Shown in pieces: positions 1 through 7,946 of a stretch of 18,480 nucleotides of DNA. The DNA lies in contig CAKMZG010000015.1 in assembly GCA_929200335.1 (NCBI GenBank), forward strand, positions 1 through 18,480. The letters run 5' to 3'. This DNA is from an uncultured Alphaproteobacteria bacterium. GTDB taxonomy: Bacteria; Pseudomonadota; Alphaproteobacteria; Rhizobiales; Rhizobiaceae. A program made the translations under genes and the position numbers. Position 1 is the stretch's first letter. Every line of letters starts with the position of its first letter. The notes under the pieces are model-generated. The model searched no databases, was not told where the DNA came from, and saw only the letters and a list, made by a program, of their open reading frames with translations.

Positions 1-983
1 TTACTACTTGGCCTAAAAACTTTCCGGGTCTAGGTACTGGCGCTCAACGTACTGCTGATATGATTACAGCTGCAACCGATGGCCGTATTACGGTTAAATT
101 ATTTGCAGCTGGTGAATTAGTACCACCATTTGAGAGCTTTGACGCGGTTTCTCAAGGTACAGCTGATATGTATCATGGTGCTGAATATTATTGGCAAGGT
201 AAGCATAAAGCCTTTAATTTCTTTACAGCTGTTCCTATGGGTCTCACAGCAAATGAGTACCGTGCTTGGATCAATTTCGGTGGTGGTCAAGAGCTTTGGG
301 ATGAATTATCTGCTCAATTTGGTATTAAAGCATTTGCTGCCGGTAATACTGGCGTTCAAATGGGTGGTTGGTTTAACAAAGAGATTAATACTGCTGAAGA
401 TTTAAAAGGCTTGAAAATGCGTATGCCTGGCCTTGGTGGCGAGGTGCTACGTCGTCTTGGTGCAGCTGCGGTTGCTCTACCAGGCGGTGAAATTTTCCAA
501 GCGCTACAATCAGGCACTATTGATGCAACCGAATGGGTTGGCCCTTGGAATGACCTAGCATTTGGCTTCTATAAGATTGCTAAATTCTATTACTGGCCTG
601 GTTTCCATGAGCCAGGCTCTGAGCTTGCTCTTGGTATCAATCAAAAAGTTTGGGAATCTTTTGATGAAGCAGATCAAGAATTGATCCGTGCTTGCTGTGA
701 TTCATCATCTCTACAAATGTACTCTGAGTACAACGCGAAAAATGGTGACGCTCTAAACGAGTTGGTAACAAAGCATGGTGTTCAATTGCGTGAATTCTCT
801 GATGAGATTTACCAAGCATTTGCTTCTAAATCAGAAGAAGTAATTGATGAAGTTGCAGGCGTTGATGATCTTTCAAAACGCATTGTGGATAGCTTCAAGA
901 AAGCGCGTAATGATATCGGTGCTTATGGTGCCATTGCTGAGCAAGCCTATGTGGGTGCTCGTACAAAGGCTTTGAGCAAATAA
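1..983 (+). CDS. dctP: TRAP transporter substrate-binding protein, DctP family (TakP-like), 5' end outside window
   Basis: This is the periplasmic solute receptor of a tripartite ATP-independent periplasmic transporter, which hands its ligand to a DctQ/DctM membrane pair. The reading frame is open from base 3, so the signal peptide and the first residues lie upstream of the window; 326 residues are visible, against about 350-370 for the family. Visible motifs are GNTGVQMGGWF (about residues 114-124 of the visible part), GLKMRMPG with the family's conserved ligand-binding Arg (about residue 140) and GTIDATEWVGP (about 171-181). From memory these resemble TakP of Rhodobacter sphaeroides, an alpha-keto-acid receptor, and the related COG4663 group. 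A keto- or hydroxy-carboxylate ligand is therefore inferred, not shown. dctQ and dctM follow on the same strand. The family call is secure; the ligand is not. Confidence 0.93.
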   Translation, partial: TTWPKNFPGLGTGAQRTADMITAATDGRITVKLFAAGELVPPFESFDAVSQGTADMYHGAEYYWQGKHKAFNFFTAVPMGLTANEYRAWINFGGGQELWDELSAQFGIKAFAAGNTGVQMGGWFNKEINTAEDLKGLKMRMPGLGGEVLRRLGAAAVALPGGEIFQALQSGTIDATEWVGPWNDLAFGFYKIAKFYYWPGFHEPGSELALGINQKVWESFDEADQELIRACCDSSSLQMYSEYNAKNGDALNELVTKHGVQLREFSDEIYQAFASKSEEVIDEVAGVDDLSKRIVDSFKKARNDIGAYGAIAEQAYVGARTKALSK

Positions 984-1018
984 GTGCCAAGCCTTGATAT
1001 GTAATATTTAAACTATAG

Positions 1019-1049
1019 GCTCCCCTTATATTCGTGCGGGGAGCTTTTT
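1019..1049 (+). terminator. Intra-operon terminator/attenuator between dctP and dctQ
   Basis: A perfect 7-bp stem (GCTCCCC at 1019-1025, GGGGAGC at 1038-1044) encloses a 12-nt loop and is followed directly by five T residues (1045-1049). It starts 35 nt after the dctP stop codon and ends before dctQ. This is the form of an intrinsic terminator. Because dctQ and dctM lie just downstream on the same strand, partial termination, or protection of the 3' end of the dctP message, would give more receptor than membrane subunits. That role is inferred. Confidence 0.72.
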
Positions 1050-1086
1050 AATAATAAAAATTATTTTGGGAGAGGGTGTCGGCAAT

Positions 1087-1680
1087 ATGCGTCAGATTAT
1101 TAATGTGATTGACGGCCTGAATGAGCGAATTGGCAAGGTAGTATGCTGGCTGGCTCTTGCTATGGTTGTGGTGCAGTTTACAGTTGTAGTATTACGTTAT
1201 GTTTTTGGTGTCAGCTTTTTATGGATGCAAGAAAGCATTGTTTATATGCATGGTTTTTTATTCATGCTGGCGGCCGCCTATACTTTAAAACACGATGGGC
1301 ATGTGCGGGCAGATATTTTTTACCGTGAAGCTTTGCCACGTAAAAAGGCACGCGTGAATTTATTTGGCTCTGTTTTCTTTTTATTGCCCATGTGTGCAGT
1401 TATTTTATATACCGCTTATCCTTATGTTTATCAGTCATGGTCTATTTTAGAAGGCTCTAATGAAGCAAGCGGTATTCAAGGACGCTATCTACAAAAAACG
1501 GCGATTATGGTTTTTGCCGTGTTGGTGGCAGCGCAGGGCATTGTTATGATTTGTCGATCAACTTTAGCCATCAAAGGTGATAAAGCAGAGTTAGAAGAAT
1601 TGTCCCATGAAGAAGATTTAGAAATTGCCGATGCTTTGGCAAGAGCCCAAGCACTTAAAGAGCAAGAGGGAGCAAACTAA
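1087..1680 (+). CDS. dctQ: TRAP transporter small permease subunit DctQ
   Basis: This is the small integral membrane subunit of the TRAP transporter, which forms a complex with DctM in the inner membrane. The 197-residue protein has four hydrophobic segments (roughly residues 17-37, 48-65, 92-112 and 135-155). It has the family's WMQESIVYMHG stretch after the first helix and a GHVRADIFY motif before the third. The C-terminal 35 residues are highly charged and Glu-rich. I chose ATG 1087 because a purine-rich ribosome-binding site (GAGAGG, 1070-1075) precedes it. A TTG seven codons upstream in frame would put the start on that same site. The stop codon overlaps the dctM start by one base (TAATG), so the two are probably translationally coupled. 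Confidence 0.9.
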   Translation: MRQIINVIDGLNERIGKVVCWLALAMVVVQFTVVVLRYVFGVSFLWMQESIVYMHGFLFMLAAAYTLKHDGHVRADIFYREALPRKKARVNLFGSVFFLLPMCAVILYTAYPYVYQSWSILEGSNEASGIQGRYLQKTAIMVFAVLVAAQGIVMICRSTLAIKGDKAELEELSHEEDLEIADALARAQALKEQEGAN

Positions 1681-3263
1681 TGGATTTTTTACTGCATAAT
1701 TTGCATCTCTTAATGTTTTTAGCTGCCGTCATCTTTTTGATGATGGGTTATCCTGTTGCCTTCTCTCTTGCAGGGACTGCATTACTTTTTGCCCTTATTG
1801 GTGATTTATTTGGTGTATTAAGCATTGGTCTTGGCGCTATACCTCAACGCATATTTGGCACGATGGTCAATGACACGTTAATCGCCGTTCCGCTTTTTGT
1901 GATCATGGGTATAACCCTTGAGCGCTCAAAGGTGGCTGAGGAATTATTAGAGACCATGGGGCGCTGCTTTGGGCGTTTACCAGGAGGCCTGGGCTTGTCC
2001 GTTACTTTTGTGGGCATGTTGCTTGCAGCTTCTACAGGTATTGTTGGTGCAACCGTTGTTACTATGGGGTTGCTCTCACTTCCCACCATGTTAAAATATA
2101 AATATTCGCCAAGCTTGGCCTGTGGTGCCATTGCAGCGTCTGGCACATTGGGGCAGGTTATTCCACCATCAATTGTTTTGGTTCTATTAGGCGATCAGCT
2201 TTCCAATGCTTATCAAAAAGCACAATTGGAAATGGGTAACTTTTCTCCTGATGCTGTATCTGTTGGTGATCTTTTTGCAGGGGCACTAATTCCTGGTCTG
2301 GCCTTAGTTGCAATGTATATGACTTATCAAATTGCTGTGGCAATTTTTAAACCTCATATGTCTCCACCCATGCCTAAAGATGAATCAAATCCTGTTACCA
2401 TAGGAGAAATCTTTAGTGCTTTATTACCACCAATCTTTTTAATTTTTGCAGTGCTTGGTTCAATTTTGGGTGGTATAGCAACTCCAACTGAAGCTGCAGC
2501 GGTTGGTGCTGTTGGCGCATTTTTTCTAGGTGGCATAAAACTTGCCCCAGAGCAAAAACTGACTATTTTACTGGGTGCCTTAGCCCTAGTTTTATTGCTC
2601 ATCCTATCCATACAATTTGACCTTAGAATTAGCCGTGATGTTATCAATGGATTTGAACAAAGTATGATATATATTTGTTATGCATTATGCGCGGTGGTTG
2701 CTTATGCGATTTTCGTATCGGCTCGAACGTTATTTCGAGAAAGTATTTTGCAACCAATTTTAGAAAGCACAACCCATGTCACTTGTATGGTGTTTGTAAT
2801 TCTTATTGGCGCAACGTTTTTCTCTCTGGTATTTCGTGGTCTGGGTGGTGAAGAATTTATTCATGAAACGCTACATGGACTGCCGGGTGGCACATTAGGC
2901 GCGGTATTTGCTGTGATGCTTTTAATGTTCTTCTTAGGCTTTTTCTTAGATTTCTTAGAAATTGTTTTTGTAGTGGTACCGCTGGTTGCGCCAGTACTAC
3001 TCAAACTTCCAATGCCAGATGGTACAGATATGAGCCCTGTATGGCTAGGTGTGTTAATGGCCGTGAATTTACAAACTTCGTTCTTAACGCCACCCTTTGG
3101 TTTTGCTTTATTTTATTTGCGTGGTGTTGCACCAGCAAGCATTAAAACATCGCAGATTTATTATGGGATTATACCCTTTGTATTGATCCAAATTTTAGCT
3201 TTGATCATACTATGGTTCTGGCCTGCAATGGCAACTTGGTTGCCACATATAATTTATGGCTAG
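1680..3263 (+). CDS. dctM: TRAP transporter large permease subunit DctM
   Basis: This is the large membrane subunit that carries the Na+-driven transport path of a TRAP system. It has 527 residues with many hydrophobic helices. Family motifs are AVPLFVIMG (69-77), ASTGIVGATV (117-126), ASGTLGQVIPPSIVLV (153-168) and QTSFLTPPFG (465-474). The usual DctM is about 425-440 residues. The extra length is mainly a central insertion (about 290-350) with two further hydrophobic stretches, as in the long DctM type (COG4664) that accompanies TakP-like receptors. The start overlaps the dctQ stop, and a GAGGGAG ribosome-binding site lies at the end of dctQ. Transcription probably ends at the hairpin at 3295-3329. 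Confidence 0.95.
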   Translation: MDFLLHNLHLLMFLAAVIFLMMGYPVAFSLAGTALLFALIGDLFGVLSIGLGAIPQRIFGTMVNDTLIAVPLFVIMGITLERSKVAEELLETMGRCFGRLPGGLGLSVTFVGMLLAASTGIVGATVVTMGLLSLPTMLKYKYSPSLACGAIAASGTLGQVIPPSIVLVLLGDQLSNAYQKAQLEMGNFSPDAVSVGDLFAGALIPGLALVAMYMTYQIAVAIFKPHMSPPMPKDESNPVTIGEIFSALLPPIFLIFAVLGSILGGIATPTEAAAVGAVGAFFLGGIKLAPEQKLTILLGALALVLLLILSIQFDLRISRDVINGFEQSMIYICYALCAVVAYAIFVSARTLFRESILQPILESTTHVTCMVFVILIGATFFSLVFRGLGGEEFIHETLHGLPGGTLGAVFAVMLLMFFLGFFLDFLEIVFVVVPLVAPVLLKLPMPDGTDMSPVWLGVLMAVNLQTSFLTPPFGFALFYLRGVAPASIKTSQIYYGIIPFVLIQILALIILWFWPAMATWLPHIIYG

Positions 3264-3294
3264 AGTACATCACGCTCTCAGTGGTAATTTAAAG

Positions 3295-3329
3295 AACCCC
3301 GCTTTGCAAAATGTAAAGTGGGGTTTTTT
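3295..3329. terminator. Bidirectional intrinsic terminator between dctM and the sugar operon
   Basis: An 11-bp stem (AACCCCGCTTT at 3295-3305 with AAAGTGGGGTT at 3315-3325, one G-T pair) has a 9-nt loop. It is followed by a T run on the + strand (3324-3329). On the - strand the sequence after the stem is CTTTAAATT, also U-rich. It lies 31 nt after the dctM stop and 9 nt after the D-lyxose isomerase stop. It can therefore end both converging transcripts, more strongly on the + strand. Confidence 0.85.
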
Positions 3330-3334
3330 GTTGC

Positions 3335-4012
3335 TTATAGCCAGGTATCATAATCAGACACTAATAAATGCAATGGCGCCTCATCTTCTTCAATCTTAGA
3401 AAAACGTCCAATGTTCATTTCAAATTCATTGTCGTTTCTATCGTCATTCACAGTAGAAACCTCACCAATTAACACATCCCCACCTTCGCCCCAGAAAGCA
3501 TGCCAAATGCCAGGAAGCAACGTTACGCTTTCACCGGGATCAAGTTTTAATAAACCACCAGCAGGGAGAGTTTTTAACTGACCATCAACAGGCACGGTAA
3601 CATCAGAATGGCGGTCAATTGAGCCATCTTCATTACGGCCAAATAATTCAAGCACTAGCTTGCTACCGCCACGATTGATAATATCCTCAGCTTTTAAAAA
3701 ATGACGATGCATGGGAGAAAGTTGTTTCTCACGACTGATCATAATTTTTTCAGCATAAAGCATACCAGAACCATTTTTAATATCTTCCACTTGGCCATTG
3801 CGAACCGTAAATAAAAATAGGCCTAATTCATCAAAATTACCTTGACCATAATCAGTAATATCCCAACCCATACAACGCTCTTTAATCATGGCATGGTCGG
3901 TTGCTTTTAACGCCTCAGGAGAGAGGTATGCAAAAGGCGGCATAACATAGCCATGTGATTTGATGAAGGCATCGGCTTCACGTAAAATTTCATTAACTTT
4001 TGACCGTTTCAT
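3335..4012 (-). CDS. D-lyxose ketol-isomerase family protein (cupin metalloenzyme)
   Basis: Members of this family isomerise D-lyxose to D-xylulose, and several also convert D-mannose to D-fructose, using a divalent metal such as Mn2+. The protein has 225 residues, close to the 227 of the characterised E. coli O157 enzyme. Candidate metal ligands are His102, His104 and Glu109 in the MHRHFLKAEDI motif, and His171 in LPGIWHAFWGEGG, the expected His-x-His-x4-Glu plus late His of a cupin. This is the last gene of the sugar operon, 15 nt after the epimerase-like gene. A GGGAAAG ribosome-binding site precedes the ATG. In this hexose-transporter context, D-mannose may be the more relevant substrate, but that is inferred. 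The family assignment is firm. Confidence 0.9.
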   Translation of the reverse strand: MKRSKVNEILREADAFIKSHGYVMPPFAYLSPEALKATDHAMIKERCMGWDITDYGQGNFDELGLFLFTVRNGQVEDIKNGSGMLYAEKIMISREKQLSPMHRHFLKAEDIINRGGSKLVLELFGRNEDGSIDRHSDVTVPVDGQLKTLPAGGLLKLDPGESVTLLPGIWHAFWGEGGDVLIGEVSTVNDDRNDNEFEMNIGRFSKIEEDEAPLHLLVSDYDTWL

Positions 4013-4027
4013 TTTCTTTCCCGTTCG

Positions 4028-4999
4028 TTACAGATGTTCAATACAAATAATTTGATAATTGGTTTTCCATAATTTGTCTGGTGATAATTTAGTGCCAAAT
4101 TGCACGTCTTCTAATCTGTATTTTGAAGCAAATTTAGCTGCCAATTGAGTATTATCAAAAAAACTGCTGGTGGGTTCTATGCCTATTGCGGTAAAGCCCT
4201 TGCCAAGGGGGAAATCTGTTAATCCAGGATTGGCAATCCAAAATAGACAATGAGGTAAATCTTGCTCATCCCAGCGCATTACCACATCAAAATTTTCATC
4301 TGGATAATGTAGGGTAATTTCACCATTGGTCTGCCATGCTTGAATAAGTTCTTCACCATTTAACTGTTTTATGTTGTTCCATATCGTTTCGTTTTGCTCA
4401 ATGATTGTTGCTTGTTCAATTTGTGAATCCTTGAGTGCAATACTTTGAGGTGCGCTGGCGCATTTTAAAAATTTTGGCGGTGTAATTTTTAATGGCGCAT
4501 TTCCTGTTGGAATTCTAAAAATTGGATGTAAGCCAATAGGCAATGTGCAAGCATGCCGAGCCTTAATTTCAAGACTAATATTTAATGCGCCGGTTATATT
4601 ATCTAGAGAAATTTCTCGCTTTAGAGAGTGAATGACATGCGCAGATGGGTACTCAATTTCCAGAGTAATTCTGTCATCATTTTGATCTATAATTTGCCAA
4701 TCTTGATTACTGCCATAGCCGTGATGCTCTGCATCATGTTTAGAATGACCAAAAGGTAGACAGGCCCATTCACCGCCCAATGTTAGCAAATGTCTAGCAA
4801 TGTTAGGAAAATACTTATCGCGATATTTCTCGCACCAACTTGCCTCTGCAAAGGGAGAAAAATAAACGCCATTTTTTCCTTTTACATGATAATTATGAAT
4901 TCCCGCAACAGAATTATATATCTCTGCTTCAGCCTGATTATTTCTCAGTTTTGTAACATTTTTATTTTTTATAATTTTGGACTGTTGATGTAGGGGCAT
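4028..4999 (-). CDS. Aldose 1-epimerase (mutarotase) family protein
   Basis: This is a 323-residue protein of the galactose-mutarotase-like fold, which interconverts alpha and beta anomers of aldoses in the cytoplasm. Visible landmarks are GGEWACLPFG (75-84), a HHGYG motif (92-96), LPIGLHPIF (153-161) with the probable general-acid His158, and GIEPTSSFFD (273-282) with the probable general-base Glu275. The rest of the sequence is diverged from GalM, so the exact substrate, or even a binding-only role, is open. It starts 9 nt after the ATPase stop. It has a poor ribosome-binding site (only TTAGAAAAA), so translation may depend on coupling. No signal peptide is seen. Its place between ATPase and isomerase suggests it prepares the imported sugar for the isomerase. 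Confidence 0.8.
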   Translation of the reverse strand: MPLHQQSKIIKNKNVTKLRNNQAEAEIYNSVAGIHNYHVKGKNGVYFSPFAEASWCEKYRDKYFPNIARHLLTLGGEWACLPFGHSKHDAEHHGYGSNQDWQIIDQNDDRITLEIEYPSAHVIHSLKREISLDNITGALNISLEIKARHACTLPIGLHPIFRIPTGNAPLKITPPKFLKCASAPQSIALKDSQIEQATIIEQNETIWNNIKQLNGEELIQAWQTNGEITLHYPDENFDVVMRWDEQDLPHCLFWIANPGLTDFPLGKGFTAIGIEPTSSFFDNTQLAAKFASKYRLEDVQFGTKLSPDKLWKTNYQIICIEHL

Positions 5000-5008
5000 A
5001 ATATTTTT

Positions 5009-6121
5009 CTAACGAATACGTTCTTCATTTTGTGGATTAAAAAATACTGCTTTAGACATGTTGAATGCTAGCTTTGAAATTTCACCGGCATTGATATTTG
5101 CATCGGGACGTAATCTAGCAATGGATTCTGCACCACCAAGATTAATCACTGCAAATGTGTCAGAGCCAGCGGGCTCAATTACCTCGATTAAGCAATCGCG
5201 CTCTACAATTTTCTTTGTGGTTCGATCGGCAGCCTCAGGATCAGTAATGGCTTCAGGGCGAATTCCAAAGATTATTTTTTGGTTTTCATAGGCTTGTAAT
5301 GCTGCAATATCTGATACAGGTAATATTAATTTATTATTGGAATTGGTTGCCACCTCAATATTTATATCATCACTATTTTTTATAACTTTAGCTTCTAAAA
5401 GGTTCATAGAAGGAGAGCCCATAAATGTAGCAACAAACATGTTTTTTGGATTATTATAAACTTCATTTGGCGTGCCAAATTGTTGTAAATATCCATCTTT
5501 TAAAACAGCAATTTTTGTAGCTAAAGTTAGCGCTTCAATTTGATCATGGGTAACATAAATAATAGTAGTGCCCATGCGCTGATGCAGGCGTTTGATTTCG
5601 GTGCGCATATCAACACGCAATTTTGCATCTAAATTTGATAGTGGTTCATCAAACAAAAAGACTTGTGGATCACGAACAAGTGCTCGCCCCATTGCAACGC
5701 GCTGACGTTGCCCACCCGAAAGCTGACTTGGTTTTCGATTTAATAATTCACCTATTTGCAACATGGATGAAACTTCATTAATGGCCTTTTGGCGAATGGC
5801 TTTATCAATGCCACGAATTTCCATACCAAAACTAATGTTTTGTGCAACAGTCATGTTCGGATAAAGTGCATAGGATTGAAAAACCATGGCTATATCACGT
5901 TTTGATGGGTGCAAATGAGTAATAGAGTGGTCATCAATGGTGATGTCACCCGATGTTATATTTTCTAGACCTGCAATGGTATTAAGCAGTGTTGACTTGC
6001 CACAACCAGAAGGACCAACAAGAACTAAAAAACCACCATCCTCAATCTCAAGATTGATGCCTTTTAAAATCTCAGCTGAGCCATAAGATTTATATAGGTT
6101 TTTTATTTTTAGTGATGCCAT
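5009..6121 (-). CDS. Sugar ABC transporter ATP-binding protein (UgpC/MsmK/MalK type)
   Basis: This is the cytoplasmic ATPase that energises the adjacent permease pair. The 370-residue protein shows Walker A GPSGCGKST (36-44), Q-loop Gln82, signature LSGGQ (134-138), Walker B VFLFDEP (154-160, catalytic Glu159), D-loop SNLDAKLR (162-169) and switch His192 in THDQIEA. The C-terminal part from about residue 235 is the regulatory TOBE-type domain of the MalK/UgpC class. A strong ribosome-binding site (AAAGGGG) overlaps the end of the preceding permease gene, and the two coding regions are separated by 2 nt. ATPases of this class are sometimes shared by several sugar importers. Confidence 0.96.
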   Translation of the reverse strand: MASLKIKNLYKSYGSAEILKGINLEIEDGGFLVLVGPSGCGKSTLLNTIAGLENITSGDITIDDHSITHLHPSKRDIAMVFQSYALYPNMTVAQNISFGMEIRGIDKAIRQKAINEVSSMLQIGELLNRKPSQLSGGQRQRVAMGRALVRDPQVFLFDEPLSNLDAKLRVDMRTEIKRLHQRMGTTIIYVTHDQIEALTLATKIAVLKDGYLQQFGTPNEVYNNPKNMFVATFMGSPSMNLLEAKVIKNSDDINIEVATNSNNKLILPVSDIAALQAYENQKIIFGIRPEAITDPEAADRTTKKIVERDCLIEVIEPAGSDTFAVINLGGAESIARLRPDANINAGEISKLAFNMSKAVFFNPQNEERIR

Positions 6122-6123
6122 GG

Positions 6124-7002
6124 TTACCCCTTTACCGCGCCGACCATTAGACCACGCACAAAATATTTTCCAGCCATGATATAAACAAATAAAGTTGGCA
6201 GGGCTGCCAATATTGCACCAGCAAAATGAACGTTATATTCTTTTACTCCCGTCGTTGAATTTACAAGATTATTCAATGCTACGGTCATTGGTGTGGTGCC
6301 ATATCCTGAAAAGCTGGCACCAAATAAAAAGTCATTCCATTGATTGGTAAAAAGCCAAATGATTGTAACCACAGTAATAGGCATAGAGCTTGGCATAAGA
6401 ATGCGCCAAAAAATTTGGAAGAAACCCGCACCATCAATCTGTGCTGCTTGAATAAGCTCCGTTGGAAAGGCTGCATAATAATTTCTAAAGAACAAAGTAG
6501 CAAAACCAATGCCATAAACAGTATGTATTAAAATCAAACCTTGGATTGTTCCAGAAACTTCTAAAAAACCAAGAACACGCGCGGCAGGTATAAGCACAAT
6601 TTGAAATGGGATAAAACAAGATAATAAAAGTAGAACGAATATAATATTGTCACCGCGAAAACGCCATTTGGTTAGTACATACCCATTGATTGCACCCATC
6701 ATGGTTGCCAATAGAGTGGCAGGAACGACCATTAAAATGGAATTGATAAAATAGGGTTTTAACCCAGATGCCTCAACACCAATTTGAGCAGTTGACCATG
6801 CTGAACGCCATGGATCGATCGTCCATAATTTTGGAAAAGCCATAAGGTTCCCATCACGTACTTCGTCTAGTGGCTTAAGTGAATTTATGATCATCACATA
6901 AAGCGGCAAAAGGTAGTATATGACAAATAAAATGAGAATGGAATAAATCAAAGCGCGCGTTAAACGACCAGAACTAATGTTGTTTTGGCTAGAGATACTC
7001 AC
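6124..7002 (-). CDS. Sugar ABC transporter permease, MalG-type
   Basis: This is an inner-membrane subunit of the carbohydrate importer (CUT1 class), 292 residues with about six transmembrane segments. The cytoplasmic EAA loop that docks on the ATPase is at about 182-206 (contains ELIQAAQIDGAG). The start is GTG: it is preceded by a GGGGGA ribosome-binding site 6 nt away and overlaps the upstream permease's stop in a GTGA arrangement (4-base overlap, 6999-7002). This supports both the start and tight translational coupling. It resembles the GtsC/MalG group; specificity lies mainly in the binding protein. Confidence 0.94.
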   Translation of the reverse strand: MSISSQNNISSGRLTRALIYSILILFVIYYLLPLYVMIINSLKPLDEVRDGNLMAFPKLWTIDPWRSAWSTAQIGVEASGLKPYFINSILMVVPATLLATMMGAINGYVLTKWRFRGDNIIFVLLLLSCFIPFQIVLIPAARVLGFLEVSGTIQGLILIHTVYGIGFATLFFRNYYAAFPTELIQAAQIDGAGFFQIFWRILMPSSMPITVVTIIWLFTNQWNDFLFGASFSGYGTTPMTVALNNLVNSTTGVKEYNVHFAGAILAALPTLFVYIMAGKYFVRGLMVGAVKG

Positions 7003-7874
7003 TTGCTATCCCCCGTTTTCAATTCACCATAAAGATAGGGGATTATAATGGAAAACATCATGATCATCATGATGATTGCAGATGATGCGCCAATGCCCAT
7101 TTGATTGCGGGTAAAGGTGTAAGAATACATAAAAGTTGATGGCAGTTGTGTTGCATTGCCAGGCCCCGCATTTGTTAAGGCAATAACGAGGTCATAAGCT
7201 TTAATTGCAAGATGAGCCAATACAACAAAGGCAGATAAAAATACAGGGCGCATAAGTGGTATAATAATCCGACGATAAATTTGAAATCCTGAAGCGCCGT
7301 CAATTTGAGCTGCTTTGATCATTTCACTATCAACACCACGAAGAGCTGCTAAAAACATGGCCATAACAAAACCGGAAGATTGCCATACAGCTGCAATTAC
7401 CACAGTATAAATGGCGAAATTGCGATCTTTAATCCAATTAAAATGGAAACTCTCCCAACCCCAAAGATGAAGGCTATGCTCAATGCCAATGCCGGGGTCT
7501 AAAAACCATTTCCATGCTGTACCTGTAACAATAAATGACAGTGCCATTGGGTAAAGATAAATTGGGCGAATGAAGCCTTCACCTCGAATTTTTTGATCCA
7601 ATAAAATTGCTAACAATAACCCTAAAAAAGTGCTGATGATAATGTAGAGAATACCAAAAATTGCAAGATTTTTAAGGGCTATATTCCAGTGGCGAAGTTT
7701 GAATAGTTTTTCATAATTTTCAAGTCCAACCCAGCCATAACTTGGCAGGAGGCGAGAATCAGTAAAAGATAGATAGCCGGTATAAATAATAAAGGCATAA
7801 ACAAAGATCAAAACCAGTGCAAAGCTTGGTGCCAATACTAAGCGGGGTAGCAATTGTTGTAGGTGTTCTTTCAT
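6999..7874 (-). CDS. Sugar ABC transporter permease, MalF-type
   Basis: This is the first of the two membrane subunits of the importer, 291 residues with about six transmembrane segments beginning at about residues 12-35. The EAA loop is at about 184-208 (EMIKAAQIDGASG). The late motif NAGPGNATQLPS is typical of CUT1 permeases. It follows the binding-protein gene after a 72-nt gap that holds a strong hairpin (7899-7937). The ribosome-binding site before the ATG is weak, so translation may be lower than that of the binding protein. It overlaps the next permease by 4 bases. Confidence 0.94.
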   Translation of the reverse strand: MKEHLQQLLPRLVLAPSFALVLIFVYAFIIYTGYLSFTDSRLLPSYGWVGLENYEKLFKLRHWNIALKNLAIFGILYIIISTFLGLLLAILLDQKIRGEGFIRPIYLYPMALSFIVTGTAWKWFLDPGIGIEHSLHLWGWESFHFNWIKDRNFAIYTVVIAAVWQSSGFVMAMFLAALRGVDSEMIKAAQIDGASGFQIYRRIIIPLMRPVFLSAFVVLAHLAIKAYDLVIALTNAGPGNATQLPSTFMYSYTFTRNQMGIGASSAIIMMIMMFSIIIPYLYGELKTGDSK

Positions 7875-7898
7875 AAGAATCTTAGCTTATAGGGTTAG

Positions 7899-7937
7899 TT
7901 TTCATACTGACAAGCTTAGATCTTGCCAGCATGAAAA
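7899..7937 (-). promoter_or_regulatory. Intercistronic hairpin between binding-protein and permease genes
   Basis: In RNA from the - strand, a 16-bp stem forms between 7937-7922 and 7914-7899 around a 7-nt loop. Two of its pairs are G-U and the other 14 are Watson-Crick. In + strand RNA those two positions would be A-C mismatches, so the structure fits the operon's own transcript. The sequence after the stem (CTAACCC) is not U-rich, so this is not a standard terminator. The stem lies 9 nt past the stop codon of the binding-protein gene. It probably protects that mRNA segment from 3' exonucleases or marks a processing site. That function is inferred from similar structures after other periplasmic binding-protein genes. 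Confidence 0.7.
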
Positions 7938-7946
7938 TATGGCATA

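Noticed and set aside
1066..1086. TTG-initiated N-terminal extension of DctQ
   Set aside because: The extension is coded by the purine-rich ribosome-binding site itself; ATG 1087 is properly spaced behind it.
6228..6240. AACGTTATA, similar to half of the candidate LacI operator, inside the MalG-type permease gene
   Set aside because: It is not palindromic, sits in coding sequence and is explained by codon content; one short match in an AT-rich genome is expected by chance.
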